Origin: an uncultured Chloroflexota bacterium
GTDB taxonomy: Bacteria > Chloroflexota > UBA4733
Assembly: GCA_937967325.1 (NCBI GenBank)
Contig: CALBSQ010000325.1
Location: forward strand, 4,898-68,897
Length of the DNA stretch: 64,000 bases
Direction: 5' to 3'
Each line of letters starts with the position of its first letter. Positions within the stretch are counted from its first letter, which is position 1. Positions 34,367 through 43,013 of this stretch are shown one piece after another. Below the pieces are notes generated by a model, which searched no databases, was not told the DNA's origin, and saw only the letters and a program-made list of their open reading frames with translations. The position numbers and the translations under genes were made by a program.

Positions 34367-35260
34367 CTACTCGCCGCGCCGCACGCGCACGCCGGCGGTC
34401 TGCTCGATCGGCTGGATCACGGCGGCGCTGGTCTGGCTGCCCAACCCCGCGCCGATCGCTTCCGTGAGGCTCGCGCTGGCGATTGCACCGGCCAGCAAAC
34501 GTACGCCGAGCTGATTGCCGAGGTCGATGGCCAGGCGGACATCCTTGGCGGCCAGGTCGATCATGAAGCCGGGCGAGAAGTCGCCGCTGCGCGCCACGGT
34601 GGAAGTGAGGGCAAAGGCTTTGCTCCCGCCGCTGCTGTCCTGAACAACTTTGGTCAGCAGCTCCGGATCGAGACCGGCCTTGACGCCGAGCACAAGTCCT
34701 TCGGCTGCTGCCAGGGTATTGACAGCCCCCACCATGTTGTTGATCAACTTGGCTACGGCCCCCGCGCCGGTCCGCCCGGCGTGATAGATGGTCTTGCCCA
34801 TAGCCTCGAGGACCGGTCGTGCCAACTCCAGGTACCGTGCTTCGCCGCCGACCATGATCGTCAGCGTGCCGTCGCGTGCGCCGCTGGTACCGCCGCTGAC
34901 CGGCGCGTCCAAGTAGCCAACGCCTTTGGCGGCAGCGGCGGACACGATGCGGCGGTGCGTGTCCGGATCGATCGTGCTCATGTCGATCAGCACCTGGCCG
35001 GCACGGGCCGCTTCCAGCACGCCCTGTGCGCCCAGGTAGACCTGTTCCACGTCCGGCGGCTTCGGCACGCAGCTAATGACGACATCCACACGGCTCGCCA
35101 GGTCAGCGGGCGACGTTGCCGCTTCGGCGCCGGCGCCGACCAGCTCTTCCACCTTGCCCCGGCTGCGATTGTGGACGACCAGCGGGAACCCAGCCCGCAG
35201 CAGGTTGTACGCCATGGGCTTGCCCATCAGACCCAGGCCAATAAAGCCAACTCGAAGCAA
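34367..35260 (-). CDS. 3-hydroxyisobutyrate dehydrogenase-family NAD(P) oxidoreductase
   Basis: This 297-residue protein has the family opening VGFIGLGLMGKPMA, the DAPVSGG substrate loop (LDAPVSGGTSGAR) and the catalytic Lys in VAKLINNMVGA, as in 3-hydroxyisobutyrate or tartronate semialdehyde reductases. TTG at 35260 is taken as start because GGGAGG lies 9 nt upstream and the next residues are the Rossmann strand. It lies 53 nt after MurJ on the same strand. Exact substrate unknown; a related gene at 59351 is broken. Confidence 0.9.
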   Translation of the reverse strand: MLRVGFIGLGLMGKPMAYNLLRAGFPLVVHNRSRGKVEELVGAGAEAATSPADLASRVDVVISCVPKPPDVEQVYLGAQGVLEAARAGQVLIDMSTIDPDTHRRIVSAAAAKGVGYLDAPVSGGTSGARDGTLTIMVGGEARYLELARPVLEAMGKTIYHAGRTGAGAVAKLINNMVGAVNTLAAAEGLVLGVKAGLDPELLTKVVQDSSGGSKAFALTSTVARSGDFSPGFMIDLAAKDVRLAIDLGNQLGVRLLAGAIASASLTEAIGAGLGSQTSAAVIQPIEQTAGVRVRRGE

Positions 35261-35313
35261 TCCTGGTACCTCCCGCCGGCAAGTGTACACCGCCGGGATC
35301 GTATCGTGACAGG

Positions 35314-36852
35314 TCACAAACCCGATGCGGCAGTAGCCAGCCGCCACTGCAGCTTGAGCATGAGCACCGTACCTAACACGACCGTCTCAACGGATGCCGC
35401 GACGGCGAAGGCGATAGGGATCGCCAGGACCCCTGCCGTACCGAGCAGCGCCGCGATGATCAGCGCGCGTCCGGCAAGCTGCGCGCTGTTGGTGAGCAAG
35501 GGGGTGCGCGTGTCGCGGAGCGCGATGAGCCCGCGCGTGAGCACTTCGGTCGCGACGTAGGCCGGCAGCGCAACCGCGTAGGGGACGAGAACGGCATAGG
35601 TAAGGGACCCGGCGCCCGCGCCGAACTTGCCGTGCTCGAACAGGAGATGGATCACCGGCCGGCCCAGGATGATCAAGCCGACGAGCGCCGGGATCGCCAG
35701 GACCACGCCCGCACCCAATGCCTGTCCCAGGGTCCGGCGCATTCGACTCCATTCCAGCGCGGCGGCGTGGGCGGCCAGTCGGGGGAATGCCGACTGGCCG
35801 ACTGCCTGGCCCAGTAGCGCCACGGGCAGCCCCACCATCATCCAGGCGTTCTGAATGGCGGCCAGCCCCGCGACTTCTCCCGCCTTAGACGCAAACGACG
35901 TATCGACGATGAACCCCGCGTAGCCCACGCCAACGGCGAGGCCGTTGGGGATCAGGAGACGGACCAGCTCGCGCAGCCGGTTGTCGTGGGGATTCCAGGC
36001 TGGCCGGTAACGGAAATGGCGTCCCAAGAGGCCGGGCAGCAGGATGAGCACCTGGAGAAGCGCCCCGGCGACGACGCCCAGGGTCGGACCGTAGATACCC
36101 AGGCGTGGGTACGCTATCGCGGCGCCAATTCCGGCAAGGAGTCCGACGTTGTGGCTAGCCACGGACAGCGCCGTCAGCACGAACTGGCTGCGGCTGTTGA
36201 GCACGGCGGTTGCCACACTGCCCACCGCGAGGATCAGCGGTTGGAGCAACATGAGACGCGTCAACGTCACCGTCAGTTGGCTTGTTCCTGCCGCGAAACC
36301 GGGGGCCAACAGGCCATGCACAAACGCGGGCGCCAGTACCTCACCGGCCAGCACCACCACGGCAAAGACGGCCAGCAGGCCGGTGAGCACGAGATTGGTG
36401 AGGCGCCACCCGGCATCCTCACCTTCCTCGCGCACGGCCGACAGCAATACTGGGATCATGGCGCTGGAGAGAGCGCCACCGGCGATGAGGCTGAACAGGG
36501 CGTCGGGCAGGCGGAAGGCCGCGTAATAGGCGTTGGCCTCCTGCCCCGCCCCGAACTGAGCGTTGAACAGGATCTGGCGCACGGCGCCCAATAGGGCCGA
36601 GAAGAAGAAGGATGCCATGAGGACGACGGTCGCCTCGGTGATGCTCAGCTCGCGGGTGAGCAACCCGGCGAGCCGGAGGCGCCGCGGCCGTGGCATCCCC
36701 TCGCGTCCGTGGGCGAGGCGCGCGGGCTCCAGCACGTCCGACGCCTGGGCCGCCCCCATCCAGGCGCCCTCAGCCAGGGCGGCGTACCCGCCCAGCACCA
36801 GGGGCGGCCCGTCCGCGCGCGCCCGCTCCAGGGAAGGGGTCCCGGCGACCAT
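35314..36852 (-). CDS. murJ: Lipid II flippase MurJ (MviN)
   Basis: This 512-residue polytopic membrane protein has about 14 hydrophobic segments and the MurJ markers FFSALLGAVRQILFNAQFG, AYYAAFRLPDALFSLIAGGALSSAMIPVL (quoted in parts: PDALFSLIAGGAL) and later LYGPTLG-like turns. It flips the peptidoglycan precursor lipid II across the membrane. ATG at 36852 has AAGGAG 7 nt upstream, so a longer frame to 37041 is not used. The N-terminal 60 residues before the first helix are cytoplasmic and longer than usual. Confidence 0.93.
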   Translation of the reverse strand: MVAGTPSLERARADGPPLVLGGYAALAEGAWMGAAQASDVLEPARLAHGREGMPRPRRLRLAGLLTRELSITEATVVLMASFFFSALLGAVRQILFNAQFGAGQEANAYYAAFRLPDALFSLIAGGALSSAMIPVLLSAVREEGEDAGWRLTNLVLTGLLAVFAVVVLAGEVLAPAFVHGLLAPGFAAGTSQLTVTLTRLMLLQPLILAVGSVATAVLNSRSQFVLTALSVASHNVGLLAGIGAAIAYPRLGIYGPTLGVVAGALLQVLILLPGLLGRHFRYRPAWNPHDNRLRELVRLLIPNGLAVGVGYAGFIVDTSFASKAGEVAGLAAIQNAWMMVGLPVALLGQAVGQSAFPRLAAHAAALEWSRMRRTLGQALGAGVVLAIPALVGLIILGRPVIHLLFEHGKFGAGAGSLTYAVLVPYAVALPAYVATEVLTRGLIALRDTRTPLLTNSAQLAGRALIIAALLGTAGVLAIPIAFAVAASVETVVLGTVLMLKLQWRLATAASGL

Positions 36853-37128
36853 CAATCCGCTCCTTTGCCAGGGCATGCTAGCTTTCCCCAGTCTGGTGGC
36901 AAGCCGGTCCGGTTCCCGCCGCGAGCGCCGCTTCGCCGGGCGGCGCTGCCATCGTCGCCCGGCGTTGAGACGTATCCGTGCGGCTCGGCCACGGGATACT
37001 TGTCCATTGTGCGTCAATGTGGTGCTCAGCTTCCAGTCCATAATTTGCTCAACTCTTGCGAATTGCGAGGAAGAACGCCGCGGTCGATGGGAGGATGGGG
37101 TGAGTGCCCCAGGCGGTGGACAGGCCGT
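36853..37128. other. Divergent region between murJ and the cysteine hydrolase
   Basis: This stretch must hold the murJ promoter (leftwards) and the promoter for the structured leader that begins near 37129. A TTGCGAATTGCGA direct repeat lies near 37055-37067. I see no gene. Confidence 0.4.
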
Positions 37129-37262
37129 GTCTGCCCACCGGTGTACACTTGGGGGCGAGGCCGGGCGCCCCGGCGGGAGCGAGGGATACGAGCCGCCGGC
37201 CGGTTGGGCAGACGCTGGGGTCGCAAAGACGGCCTAGGGCGGGACGCTCCCGGCGGAACAAA
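37129..37262 (+). promoter_or_regulatory. Structured 5' leader of the cysteine hydrolase gene
   Basis: GTCTGCCCACCGG (37129-37141) pairs with CCGGTTGGGCAGAC (37200-37213) as a 13-bp stem with one bulged base. It encloses two hairpins (GGGGCG with CGCCCC at 37152-37171, and CCGGCGG with CCGCCGG at 37170-37199), giving a three-way junction. A GGTCGCAAAGACGGCCTAG segment follows before the start at 37272. I cannot match it to a known riboswitch class. Confidence 0.45.
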
Positions 37263-37271
37263 GGATGAACT

Positions 37272-38114
37272 ATGGCTATCACTGAGCAAGACCTCGGCGC
37301 CGACGTCCGGCCGACCTCGGCGGCAACGCTGCGTTTGCCGGCGCGCTTCTATCGCCTGGGCACCGAGCTAGACCAGCCCTGCGTGGAAGCGGGTTTCCGT
37401 CATGTGGATCGGACGCTCGACCTACCGCTAGGTCAGACCGCGCTTGTCCTCGTAGACGTCTGGAACATGCACTACGTTGCCAGCCACGTCCGGCGGGCCC
37501 ATCAGATTACCGTCGACTATCTGGTCCCGGCCTTGCAGGCGGCGCGGCGCGGCGGTATGGTCGTGGTGCACGCGCCATCGCCACCGGTGGCCCGCCGCTA
37601 TCCCCAATGGACGCGCTACGCCGACGAGAACGCCCATCATCCGCCCAGCGCACCGACGCCAGATTGGCCGCCGGCGGACTTCCGGGCGCGGCGTGGCGAC
37701 TATGGCGTGTTCGGCCGCTACCAGGAGCCGCACATCGAGGCCTGGAAGAAGCCGTACGAGAAGATGATGATCGCCGACGAGGTGGCGCCGCTGCCGGAGG
37801 AGTACGTCATCGCAACCGGCAACCAGCTGCACCGGCTGCTACGTGATCGCGGCATCCTGCACCTCATCTACGCCGGCTTCGCCACCAACATGTGCGTGCC
37901 CGGCCGCGACTACGGCATGAAGGCGTTCCGCGACCGCGGCTACAACCTCGTGCTCCTGCGCGACTGCACCACCGCTATCGAGTTCCACGACACGGTCGGC
38001 GAGGGCCTGGTGACCGAGCTCTGGACGCGTGATCTGGAGTTGCAAGGATCGTGCTTTTCGACCACATCCGCGGTGTTCCGGGAGGCGTGTGCGGCGGCCG
38101 AACCTCACCCCTGA
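37272..38114 (+). CDS. Isochorismatase-family cysteine hydrolase
   Basis: This 280-residue member of the isochorismatase-like superfamily has Asp62 (ALVLVDVWNMHY) and nucleophile Cys208 (AGFATNMCVPGRDYGMKAF), together with the cis-peptide region before the Cys. The lysine of the usual D-K-C triad is not unambiguous. Such enzymes hydrolyse amides or enol ethers. A structured leader precedes it, and the last codons run into a REP-like repeat at 38101-38137, so the C-terminus may be repeat-derived. The substrate is unknown. Confidence 0.88.
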   Translation: MAITEQDLGADVRPTSAATLRLPARFYRLGTELDQPCVEAGFRHVDRTLDLPLGQTALVLVDVWNMHYVASHVRRAHQITVDYLVPALQAARRGGMVVVHAPSPPVARRYPQWTRYADENAHHPPSAPTPDWPPADFRARRGDYGVFGRYQEPHIEAWKKPYEKMMIADEVAPLPEEYVIATGNQLHRLLRDRGILHLIYAGFATNMCVPGRDYGMKAFRDRGYNLVLLRDCTTAIEFHDTVGEGLVTELWTRDLELQGSCFSTTSAVFREACAAAEPHP

Positions 38115-38137
38115 CCCCTCTCCGGCGCGGAGAGGGG
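38101..38137 (+). repeat. REP-like repeat, left copy
   Basis: It begins AACCTCACCCCTGACCCC and ends in the palindrome CTCTCCGGCGCGGAGAG. An inverted related copy lies at 39351-39386, so the epimerase gene is bracketed by a pair. The copy overlaps the last codons of the hydrolase gene. Confidence 0.8.
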
Positions 38138-38183
38138 AACTGCATCTCGTGGAGCCCGATTGCCACAGGGTAGTTCTGAGCGG

Positions 38184-39152
38184 TTAGGCCGTGAGCCGGG
38201 GGGCCTGGACCTGGCCCTGCTCGATGAGCCAGGCGACGGATTCGCGGATGCCCTCCAGCGAGCTGAAGCGAGGAGCATAGCTCAGGTATTGCTGCGCCTT
38301 GGCGATGCTGGCGCAGGGGCTGTGGGCGATGTGGCTCCACGTGGCTTCGGCGAGAACGTCGTCCACATCCCGGCGCCATTCCGCCCAGGGCAGATAGCGC
38401 AAGTTGGCCTCCTTGCCGAACCAGCCGGCGGCCGCGTCCGCGTACCCGCGCATGGTGATTGCCGCGGGTGAGGCCACGTGGAAGCTCTCCCCCACCGCCG
38501 CGGCGCGGTGATCGATGGCCCGCTGGAAGGCCTGGGCAACGTCGTCGGCGTGGACGTGGTGCAGGGTTGCCAGACCGAGGTCGGGCAGCTCCACCGGCTC
38601 GCCTGCCGCCAGCCGCGAGAACACGGCGGGGTCCCAATTCCCTTGCGGGTTGACCGGTGTCCAGCCGGGACCGACGATGTGGCCGGGGTGCAGCAAGGTG
38701 GCCGGGAAGCCGCGGCGTCGCGCCTCGTCCAGCAGATAGGCTTCGATGGCCGCTTTGCGCACCCCGTACTCGCCGAACGGGTGGCGTGGCTGACTCTCCG
38801 TGGTCGGCGCGACCTCGGTGTGCCCGTGTACCCACAGCGTGCCGCAGTGCAGGAAGTGCTGCACGTCGCCGCGCAGCGCCTCCACGAGGTGACGTGCGCT
38901 CTCCTCATGGAAACAGATCAGGTCGATCACCACATCGGGACGAAGCGCCAGCACGCGACCGCCGAAGCTGCCTGCCCGCTCCTCCGCCTCGCGGTCGATC
39001 GTCTCCTTCCGCACAAAGGACCAGGCGCCATCCGGCCGGTACGGCTCCCGCCGGCCGCGGCTGAGCGCCACTACCTCGTGGCCCGCCTGGACCAATCGAG
39101 GTACCAGATAGGTGCCGATGTGGCCGGTGGCGCCAATGACGACGGTTCTCAT
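38184..39152 (-). CDS. NAD-dependent epimerase/dehydratase family protein
   Basis: This 322-residue extended SDR has the cofactor motif VVIGATGHIGTYLVPRL at the N-terminus. YGVRKAAIEAYLL supplies the active-site YxxxK, and HVHADDVAQAFQRAID is the family segment in the second half. The start at 39152 follows GAGGAG by 9 nt. It is the last gene of a minus-strand series with the SDR, cupin and 2-hydroxyacid dehydrogenase genes. It is flanked by inverted REP-like repeats at 38101-38137 and 39351-39386. Substrate unknown, probably a nucleotide sugar or sugar lactone. Confidence 0.9.
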   Translation of the reverse strand: MRTVVIGATGHIGTYLVPRLVQAGHEVVALSRGRREPYRPDGAWSFVRKETIDREAEERAGSFGGRVLALRPDVVIDLICFHEESARHLVEALRGDVQHFLHCGTLWVHGHTEVAPTTESQPRHPFGEYGVRKAAIEAYLLDEARRRGFPATLLHPGHIVGPGWTPVNPQGNWDPAVFSRLAAGEPVELPDLGLATLHHVHADDVAQAFQRAIDHRAAAVGESFHVASPAAITMRGYADAAAGWFGKEANLRYLPWAEWRRDVDDVLAEATWSHIAHSPCASIAKAQQYLSYAPRFSSLEGIRESVAWLIEQGQVQAPRLTA

Positions 39153-39350
39153 TCGCTGTCTCTCCTCATTACTCCTTGGTCCATTCGGCAGATGCGTCAA
39201 CAACGGTAGCGATCCGAGGCCGTGCGCGTGACCGGGTGTTCGAGGAGCCTCGCTCAGAGCACCGGCTTCTGCCGCGACGCCGCCACGCGGTGCCAGCGCG
39301 GCCATGGATCCGCTACCATTTTCGCGCCCATCCTTCCGTCCGCGTTCCTC

Positions 39351-39386
39351 CTCTCCGCGCCGGAGAGGGGGACAGGGGGTGAGGTT
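39351..39386 (-). repeat. REP-like repeat, right copy
   Basis: This copy reads CTCTCCGCGCCGGAGAG followed by a G-rich tail ending GGTGAGGTT. It is the reverse complement of the left copy (38101-38137) with small differences in the C-run. The internal palindrome can fold as a hairpin between the epimerase and the upstream SDR gene. Confidence 0.8.
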
Positions 39387-39413
39387 CCCCGGCGCGCGCA
39401 ATCCGGCCCATGC

Positions 39414-40202
39414 TTACACCGATAGGCCGCCATCGATCATGAAGGTGGCGCCGGTAACGTAGGACGATTCGTCGCAGGCCAGGAACAGGATGCTGTAAGC
39501 GATCTCGCGCGGCTCTGCCTGGCGCTTGAGCAGCGTGTGTGGCGCCCCTGCCGCGCGAATCTCCGCTTCGGCCTGCTCGAGGGAGATGCCCTTCGACTTG
39601 GCGCGCCGGCGGACATGGTACTGGGTCAAGGTCGGGCCGGGGCAGACGGCGTTGACGCGGATGTGCTGGTCGGCATGGTCGCAGGCCATGGAGCGAGTGA
39701 GCGCCAGGACAGCGTTCTTGGAGGCATCATACTGCGCCATCCCTTTGCGCCCGACAATGGCGTTGGCCGAGGAGACGTTGACGATGCTGCCGCCGCCGTT
39801 CTGGGCCATCGTCGGCACTGCGAACTTGGAACAGAAGGCTACCGCCAGTAGGTTCACACCGAGGATGAAGTCCCAGGAGTCCGATGTGGCCTCGGTGATC
39901 GGTCCCCAGACGCGTACGCCGGCCACGTTGGCCAGCACGTCCAGCCGCCCGAAGCGCTCTACGGTGGCACGTATGGCCCGCTCCGCTTCCTGCTCCCTGG
40001 TGAGATCGGCGTGGATGGCCAGCACTCGCTCGCCGTCGGGGTCGAGCGCACGCGCCGCTTGCGTCGCGGCGTCGGCGGCATTGTCCACGATGCCCACGCG
40101 GGCGCCCTCCTCCCAGAATATCCGTGCCGTGGCCTCGCCGATGCCGCCCCCGCCGCCGGTGACGATGGCGACCTTGCCCGCGAGACGCGTCCCGATCCTC
40201 AT
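39414..40202 (-). CDS. SDR-family oxidoreductase
   Basis: This 262-residue classical short-chain dehydrogenase has TGGGGGIG (cofactor), NVAGVRVWG, the Ser strand IVNVSSANAIVG and the active-site YDASK (in GMAQYDASKNAVLAL). The ATG at 40202 shares one base with the stop of the upstream cupin gene (TGATG), so translation is coupled. It belongs to the minus-strand series of 2-hydroxyacid dehydrogenase, cupin, SDR and epimerase. It probably oxidises a sugar or sugar lactone. Confidence 0.93.
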   Translation of the reverse strand: MRIGTRLAGKVAIVTGGGGGIGEATARIFWEEGARVGIVDNAADAATQAARALDPDGERVLAIHADLTREQEAERAIRATVERFGRLDVLANVAGVRVWGPITEATSDSWDFILGVNLLAVAFCSKFAVPTMAQNGGGSIVNVSSANAIVGRKGMAQYDASKNAVLALTRSMACDHADQHIRVNAVCPGPTLTQYHVRRRAKSKGISLEQAEAEIRAAGAPHTLLKRQAEPREIAYSILFLACDESSYVTGATFMIDGGLSV

Positions 40203-40636
40203 CACGCCCCTCGGCGGCGCGGGATATCCCCGGCCGGCACGACAACACAGTCGGGCATCGCTCGCAGTAGCGCTTCCGGTCCCGGCGGCGAATACACGGC
40301 CAGGATGCGCATCGGCTCCCAGCCCGTGTTGATGGTCTCGTGGAACACGTCCGGTGGGATATGCACCAACTCCCCCGCCGTCACCGTCCGCCGCATCGGG
40401 CGGCCCTCCTGGTCCTCCACCATCTGCTCGCCGGTGCCGGAGACGACGTAGAGCACCTCCTCCACACCCGGATGGTTGTGACGCGTGTGTCCCTTGCCCG
40501 GCTCCAAGATCACCAGGCCCGCCGTGATGCGCTGGGCGTTGGTGACGCGCGGCTCGCTGAGCCATTTGATCGATCCCCAGCCGAAGGACTGGGATTCCAC
40601 GTCGTCGGGGGTTACAAAGCGTCGGTCCGCCGTCAT
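40202..40636 (-). CDS. Cupin-domain protein
   Basis: This 144-residue protein is a single cupin barrel. The two metal-binding cupin motifs are GHTRHNHPGVEEVLYVVSGTGE and ELVHIPPDVFHETINTG, with His residues and a Glu placed to bind a metal. The ATG at 40636 is preceded by a purine-rich GGGAGAG. It lies between the 2-hydroxyacid dehydrogenase gene and the SDR gene, coupled to the latter by TGATG. The reaction is unknown; a sugar isomerase or lyase role would fit the series. Confidence 0.85.
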   Translation of the reverse strand: MTADRRFVTPDDVESQSFGWGSIKWLSEPRVTNAQRITAGLVILEPGKGHTRHNHPGVEEVLYVVSGTGEQMVEDQEGRPMRRTVTAGELVHIPPDVFHETINTGWEPMRILAVYSPPGPEALLRAMPDCVVVPAGDIPRRRGA

Positions 40637-40706
40637 GGTACGTCTCTCCCTTTCTCGCGCTTGCACATCATGGATCACGCGAACCGTCGGTGCAATGGAG
40701 CCACGC

Positions 40707-41786
40707 TCAAGCGCCGGTCCGCGCCGCGATGGCCTCGCGGGTGAGGCGGTGCAATGGCGGCTCGCCGTGCCAGATCCGCGCGAAGTCATCGGCGATGAGG
40801 TCGGCGGTGCGCAGGTTGGCGTCGCGCGTGCGGCCGGCGATGTGGGGCGTGTGGACCACGTTGGGCAGGCCGCGCAGGGGATCGTCCACTGGCAGCGGCT
40901 CCACGTCGTAGACGTCGAAGGCGCCGGCCAGCTCACCGGCCAGCAGCCGCTCGCGCAGGGCCGCCATATCCACGGCGTGCGCGCGAGTGGCGATCACGAC
41001 CAGCGCCCCGCGGCGAAGGCGTCCGATGCGGGCGCTATCGAGCAGATGCCTGGCTGACGGCGTCGGCGGTACCAGCACGAAGACGACCTCGGACTCTCCG
41101 ACCAGCTCGTCCATCTCCACGCGCTGTACGCCCCAACGCTCAGCCACGCCGTCGGGCAGGAAAGGGTCGTAGCCGCGGACCTGGCCCCGCAAGTCGGGAC
41201 CGGTGGCGGCGTCGGCCCCGAGCGCAACGCACCAACGCGCGACCCGTCCACCGATCTGGCCAAGTCCGATCACGCCGATCTGCTTGGCGCCCAGCTCGCC
41301 GTTGACGAAGCCGTGGGCGTCGCAGAACTGGACGGCCTCGTACTGGAAGGACGGCGCGTGGCCCGCCAGATCCATGTGCCATTGGGGGACGCGACGGAGC
41401 GCGCACAGCGCCAGGGCAAGCGCCAGCTCCGCAACGCTCTGCCCCCAGGCGCGCGTGGTCTCGACCACCGGGATGCCCCGCGCCTCCAACTCGTCGAACG
41501 GCAAGCCGTGCCCTGTGTTGTCGGTGTTGGCCCCTACCGCCCGTAAGCGCGGCGCCGCTGCCAGGCTGTCGGCGCTGAAGCGACCGCCAAACCAGGCGAT
41601 GCCGGTGGCGTCGGCGAGATCCGTTGCCTCGTGTAGTGGCTGTTCCCGCTCCAACGTGATTACGCGGAGCTCGCCCAAGGCTTGCAGCCGCTGGTGCAGC
41701 CGCTCCGGTACATAGGGCCAGCTCCGCTCCAGTCGCGGACTGCGTGCAAACAGCCACACCGGCGTTCCCTTATCCCCGTTGTCCAT
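40707..41786 (-). CDS. D-2-hydroxyacid dehydrogenase family protein
   Basis: This 359-residue protein has the family plan: an N-terminal substrate domain, then the cofactor motif IGVIGLGQIGGRVARW (about 182-197), then VFVLVPPTPSARHLLD and the C-terminal HIAGRT segment (HTPHIAGRTRDAN), whose His is the usual catalytic base. The ATG at 41786 follows GGAAGGAAG. It is the first gene of the minus-strand series with the cupin, SDR and epimerase. The substrate is likely a small 2-hydroxy or 2-oxo acid. Confidence 0.9.
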   Translation of the reverse strand: MDNGDKGTPVWLFARSPRLERSWPYVPERLHQRLQALGELRVITLEREQPLHEATDLADATGIAWFGGRFSADSLAAAPRLRAVGANTDNTGHGLPFDELEARGIPVVETTRAWGQSVAELALALALCALRRVPQWHMDLAGHAPSFQYEAVQFCDAHGFVNGELGAKQIGVIGLGQIGGRVARWCVALGADAATGPDLRGQVRGYDPFLPDGVAERWGVQRVEMDELVGESEVVFVLVPPTPSARHLLDSARIGRLRRGALVVIATRAHAVDMAALRERLLAGELAGAFDVYDVEPLPVDDPLRGLPNVVHTPHIAGRTRDANLRTADLIADDFARIWHGEPPLHRLTREAIAARTGA

Positions 41787-41998
41787 CGACTTCCTTCCCC
41801 CGGCGGCCATGAATCGTTCGGCACTCCCAGAAGCAGGCATGGCGCCGAAGAGCGCGTTTGGAAATCGTGTGCTATTGTCATACGATTCCTGGCTGCGGTT
41901 CTTCTTTGCGACATCGTTATTGCACGAGAGCCGCTCGCCTCTCTTGCTACGTTCCTGGCTCCCCGGCTCTCTTGTGCTTCGATGGTATCATCGTGCCC

Positions 41999-42844
41999 GT
42001 GAGCGACTCCAACAAGCTGAACCACTACCTGGCTGCGTGGGAGCTTTCGGACCCGCAATTGCTCACGCAGACGATGACCAGTCACATCTACACCGTCACG
42101 CACGGGTCCGAGACCTTCATCCTCAAACTGCTGTCCCCATCGGAGACGGAGGAGCAGCGTGGCGCACTGTCACTGCGCTATTTCGACGGCCACGGGGCGG
42201 TGCGCCTCCTGCGGTACGACGAAGGCGCACAGTTGATGGAATACGCCGCGGGTGACCAGCTCGTCACGCTGGTCGAGCGTGATGAGGATGAGCGCGCCAC
42301 GCGCATCATCGCCCAGGTGATCTCGCAGGTGCACAGTGTTCCGCAGGGCGCTCCACACGACGGCTTGGTTCCACTGGATCGATGGTTTGGGGCGCTATTC
42401 GCCAAAGCGGCGGCGGATAGGCAGGCCGGCATCGAGTCTATCTACGTGCGGAGCGCCGCGCTCACCGAGCGGCTGCTCGCCGACCAGCGCGACATACGCG
42501 CGCTGCACGGTGATATCCAGCACTATAACATCCGGCAGTCGCCGCGCGGCTGGCTCGCCTTCGACCCGAAAGGCCTCGTGGGCGAGCGTACCTATGACTG
42601 CGCCAACACGCTCTGCAACCCGGTGATGCCCGAACTTGTCCACAACGAAACCCGCCTACTGACCAACGCGGCGATCCTGGCGGATATGCTCGCCCTCGAC
42701 CCGTGGCGCGTGCTGGCGTTCACCTACGCGTACGCCTGCCTCAACGCCAGTTGGTGGCTGCAGCTCGGCGGGAGCGATATCGTTCGGTGGGCACTCAACG
42801 TCGCTGAGATCATCGAGCCGCACATCGAGCCGCTATTGCCTTGA
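41999..42844 (+). CDS. Aminoglycoside/hydroxyurea phosphotransferase, APH(6)-like
   Basis: This protein of about 281 residues has the APH kinase fold: ATP-binding Lys43 (TFILKLLSP), the catalytic loop LHGDIQHYNIR (170-180, Asp172, Asn177) and metal-binding Asp189 in FDPKGLVGERTYDCAN. The last pattern is typical of the APH(6)/hydroxyurea kinase group, which includes streptomycin 6-phosphotransferases. The start is uncertain: GTG at 41999 or 41993, with no ribosome-binding site seen and a longer open frame to 41858. It might confer streptomycin resistance or phosphorylate a metabolite. Confidence 0.85.
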   Translation: MSDSNKLNHYLAAWELSDPQLLTQTMTSHIYTVTHGSETFILKLLSPSETEEQRGALSLRYFDGHGAVRLLRYDEGAQLMEYAAGDQLVTLVERDEDERATRIIAQVISQVHSVPQGAPHDGLVPLDRWFGALFAKAAADRQAGIESIYVRSAALTERLLADQRDIRALHGDIQHYNIRQSPRGWLAFDPKGLVGERTYDCANTLCNPVMPELVHNETRLLTNAAILADMLALDPWRVLAFTYAYACLNASWWLQLGGSDIVRWALNVAEIIEPHIEPLLP

Positions 42845-43013
42845 TGTGATAGTCGTCCGCGTGTATGGCCGCTCGTGGAGGCGTGGTGGCGCCAGACAGC
42901 GCACCATCCGCCTGATAGAGGCCCAATCGAGGAAGAGGGTGGATCACGGGCTCATAACGAATCGGACCATTCCTGATCTGACGATCGCTGCCCAGCGAAG
43001 GGAACACGAGCCC

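Noticed and set aside
37200..37240. GTCGCAAAGACGGCC as a c-di-GMP-I riboswitch
   Set aside because: The GCAAACC element and the second helix are absent, so only a short loop motif is shared.
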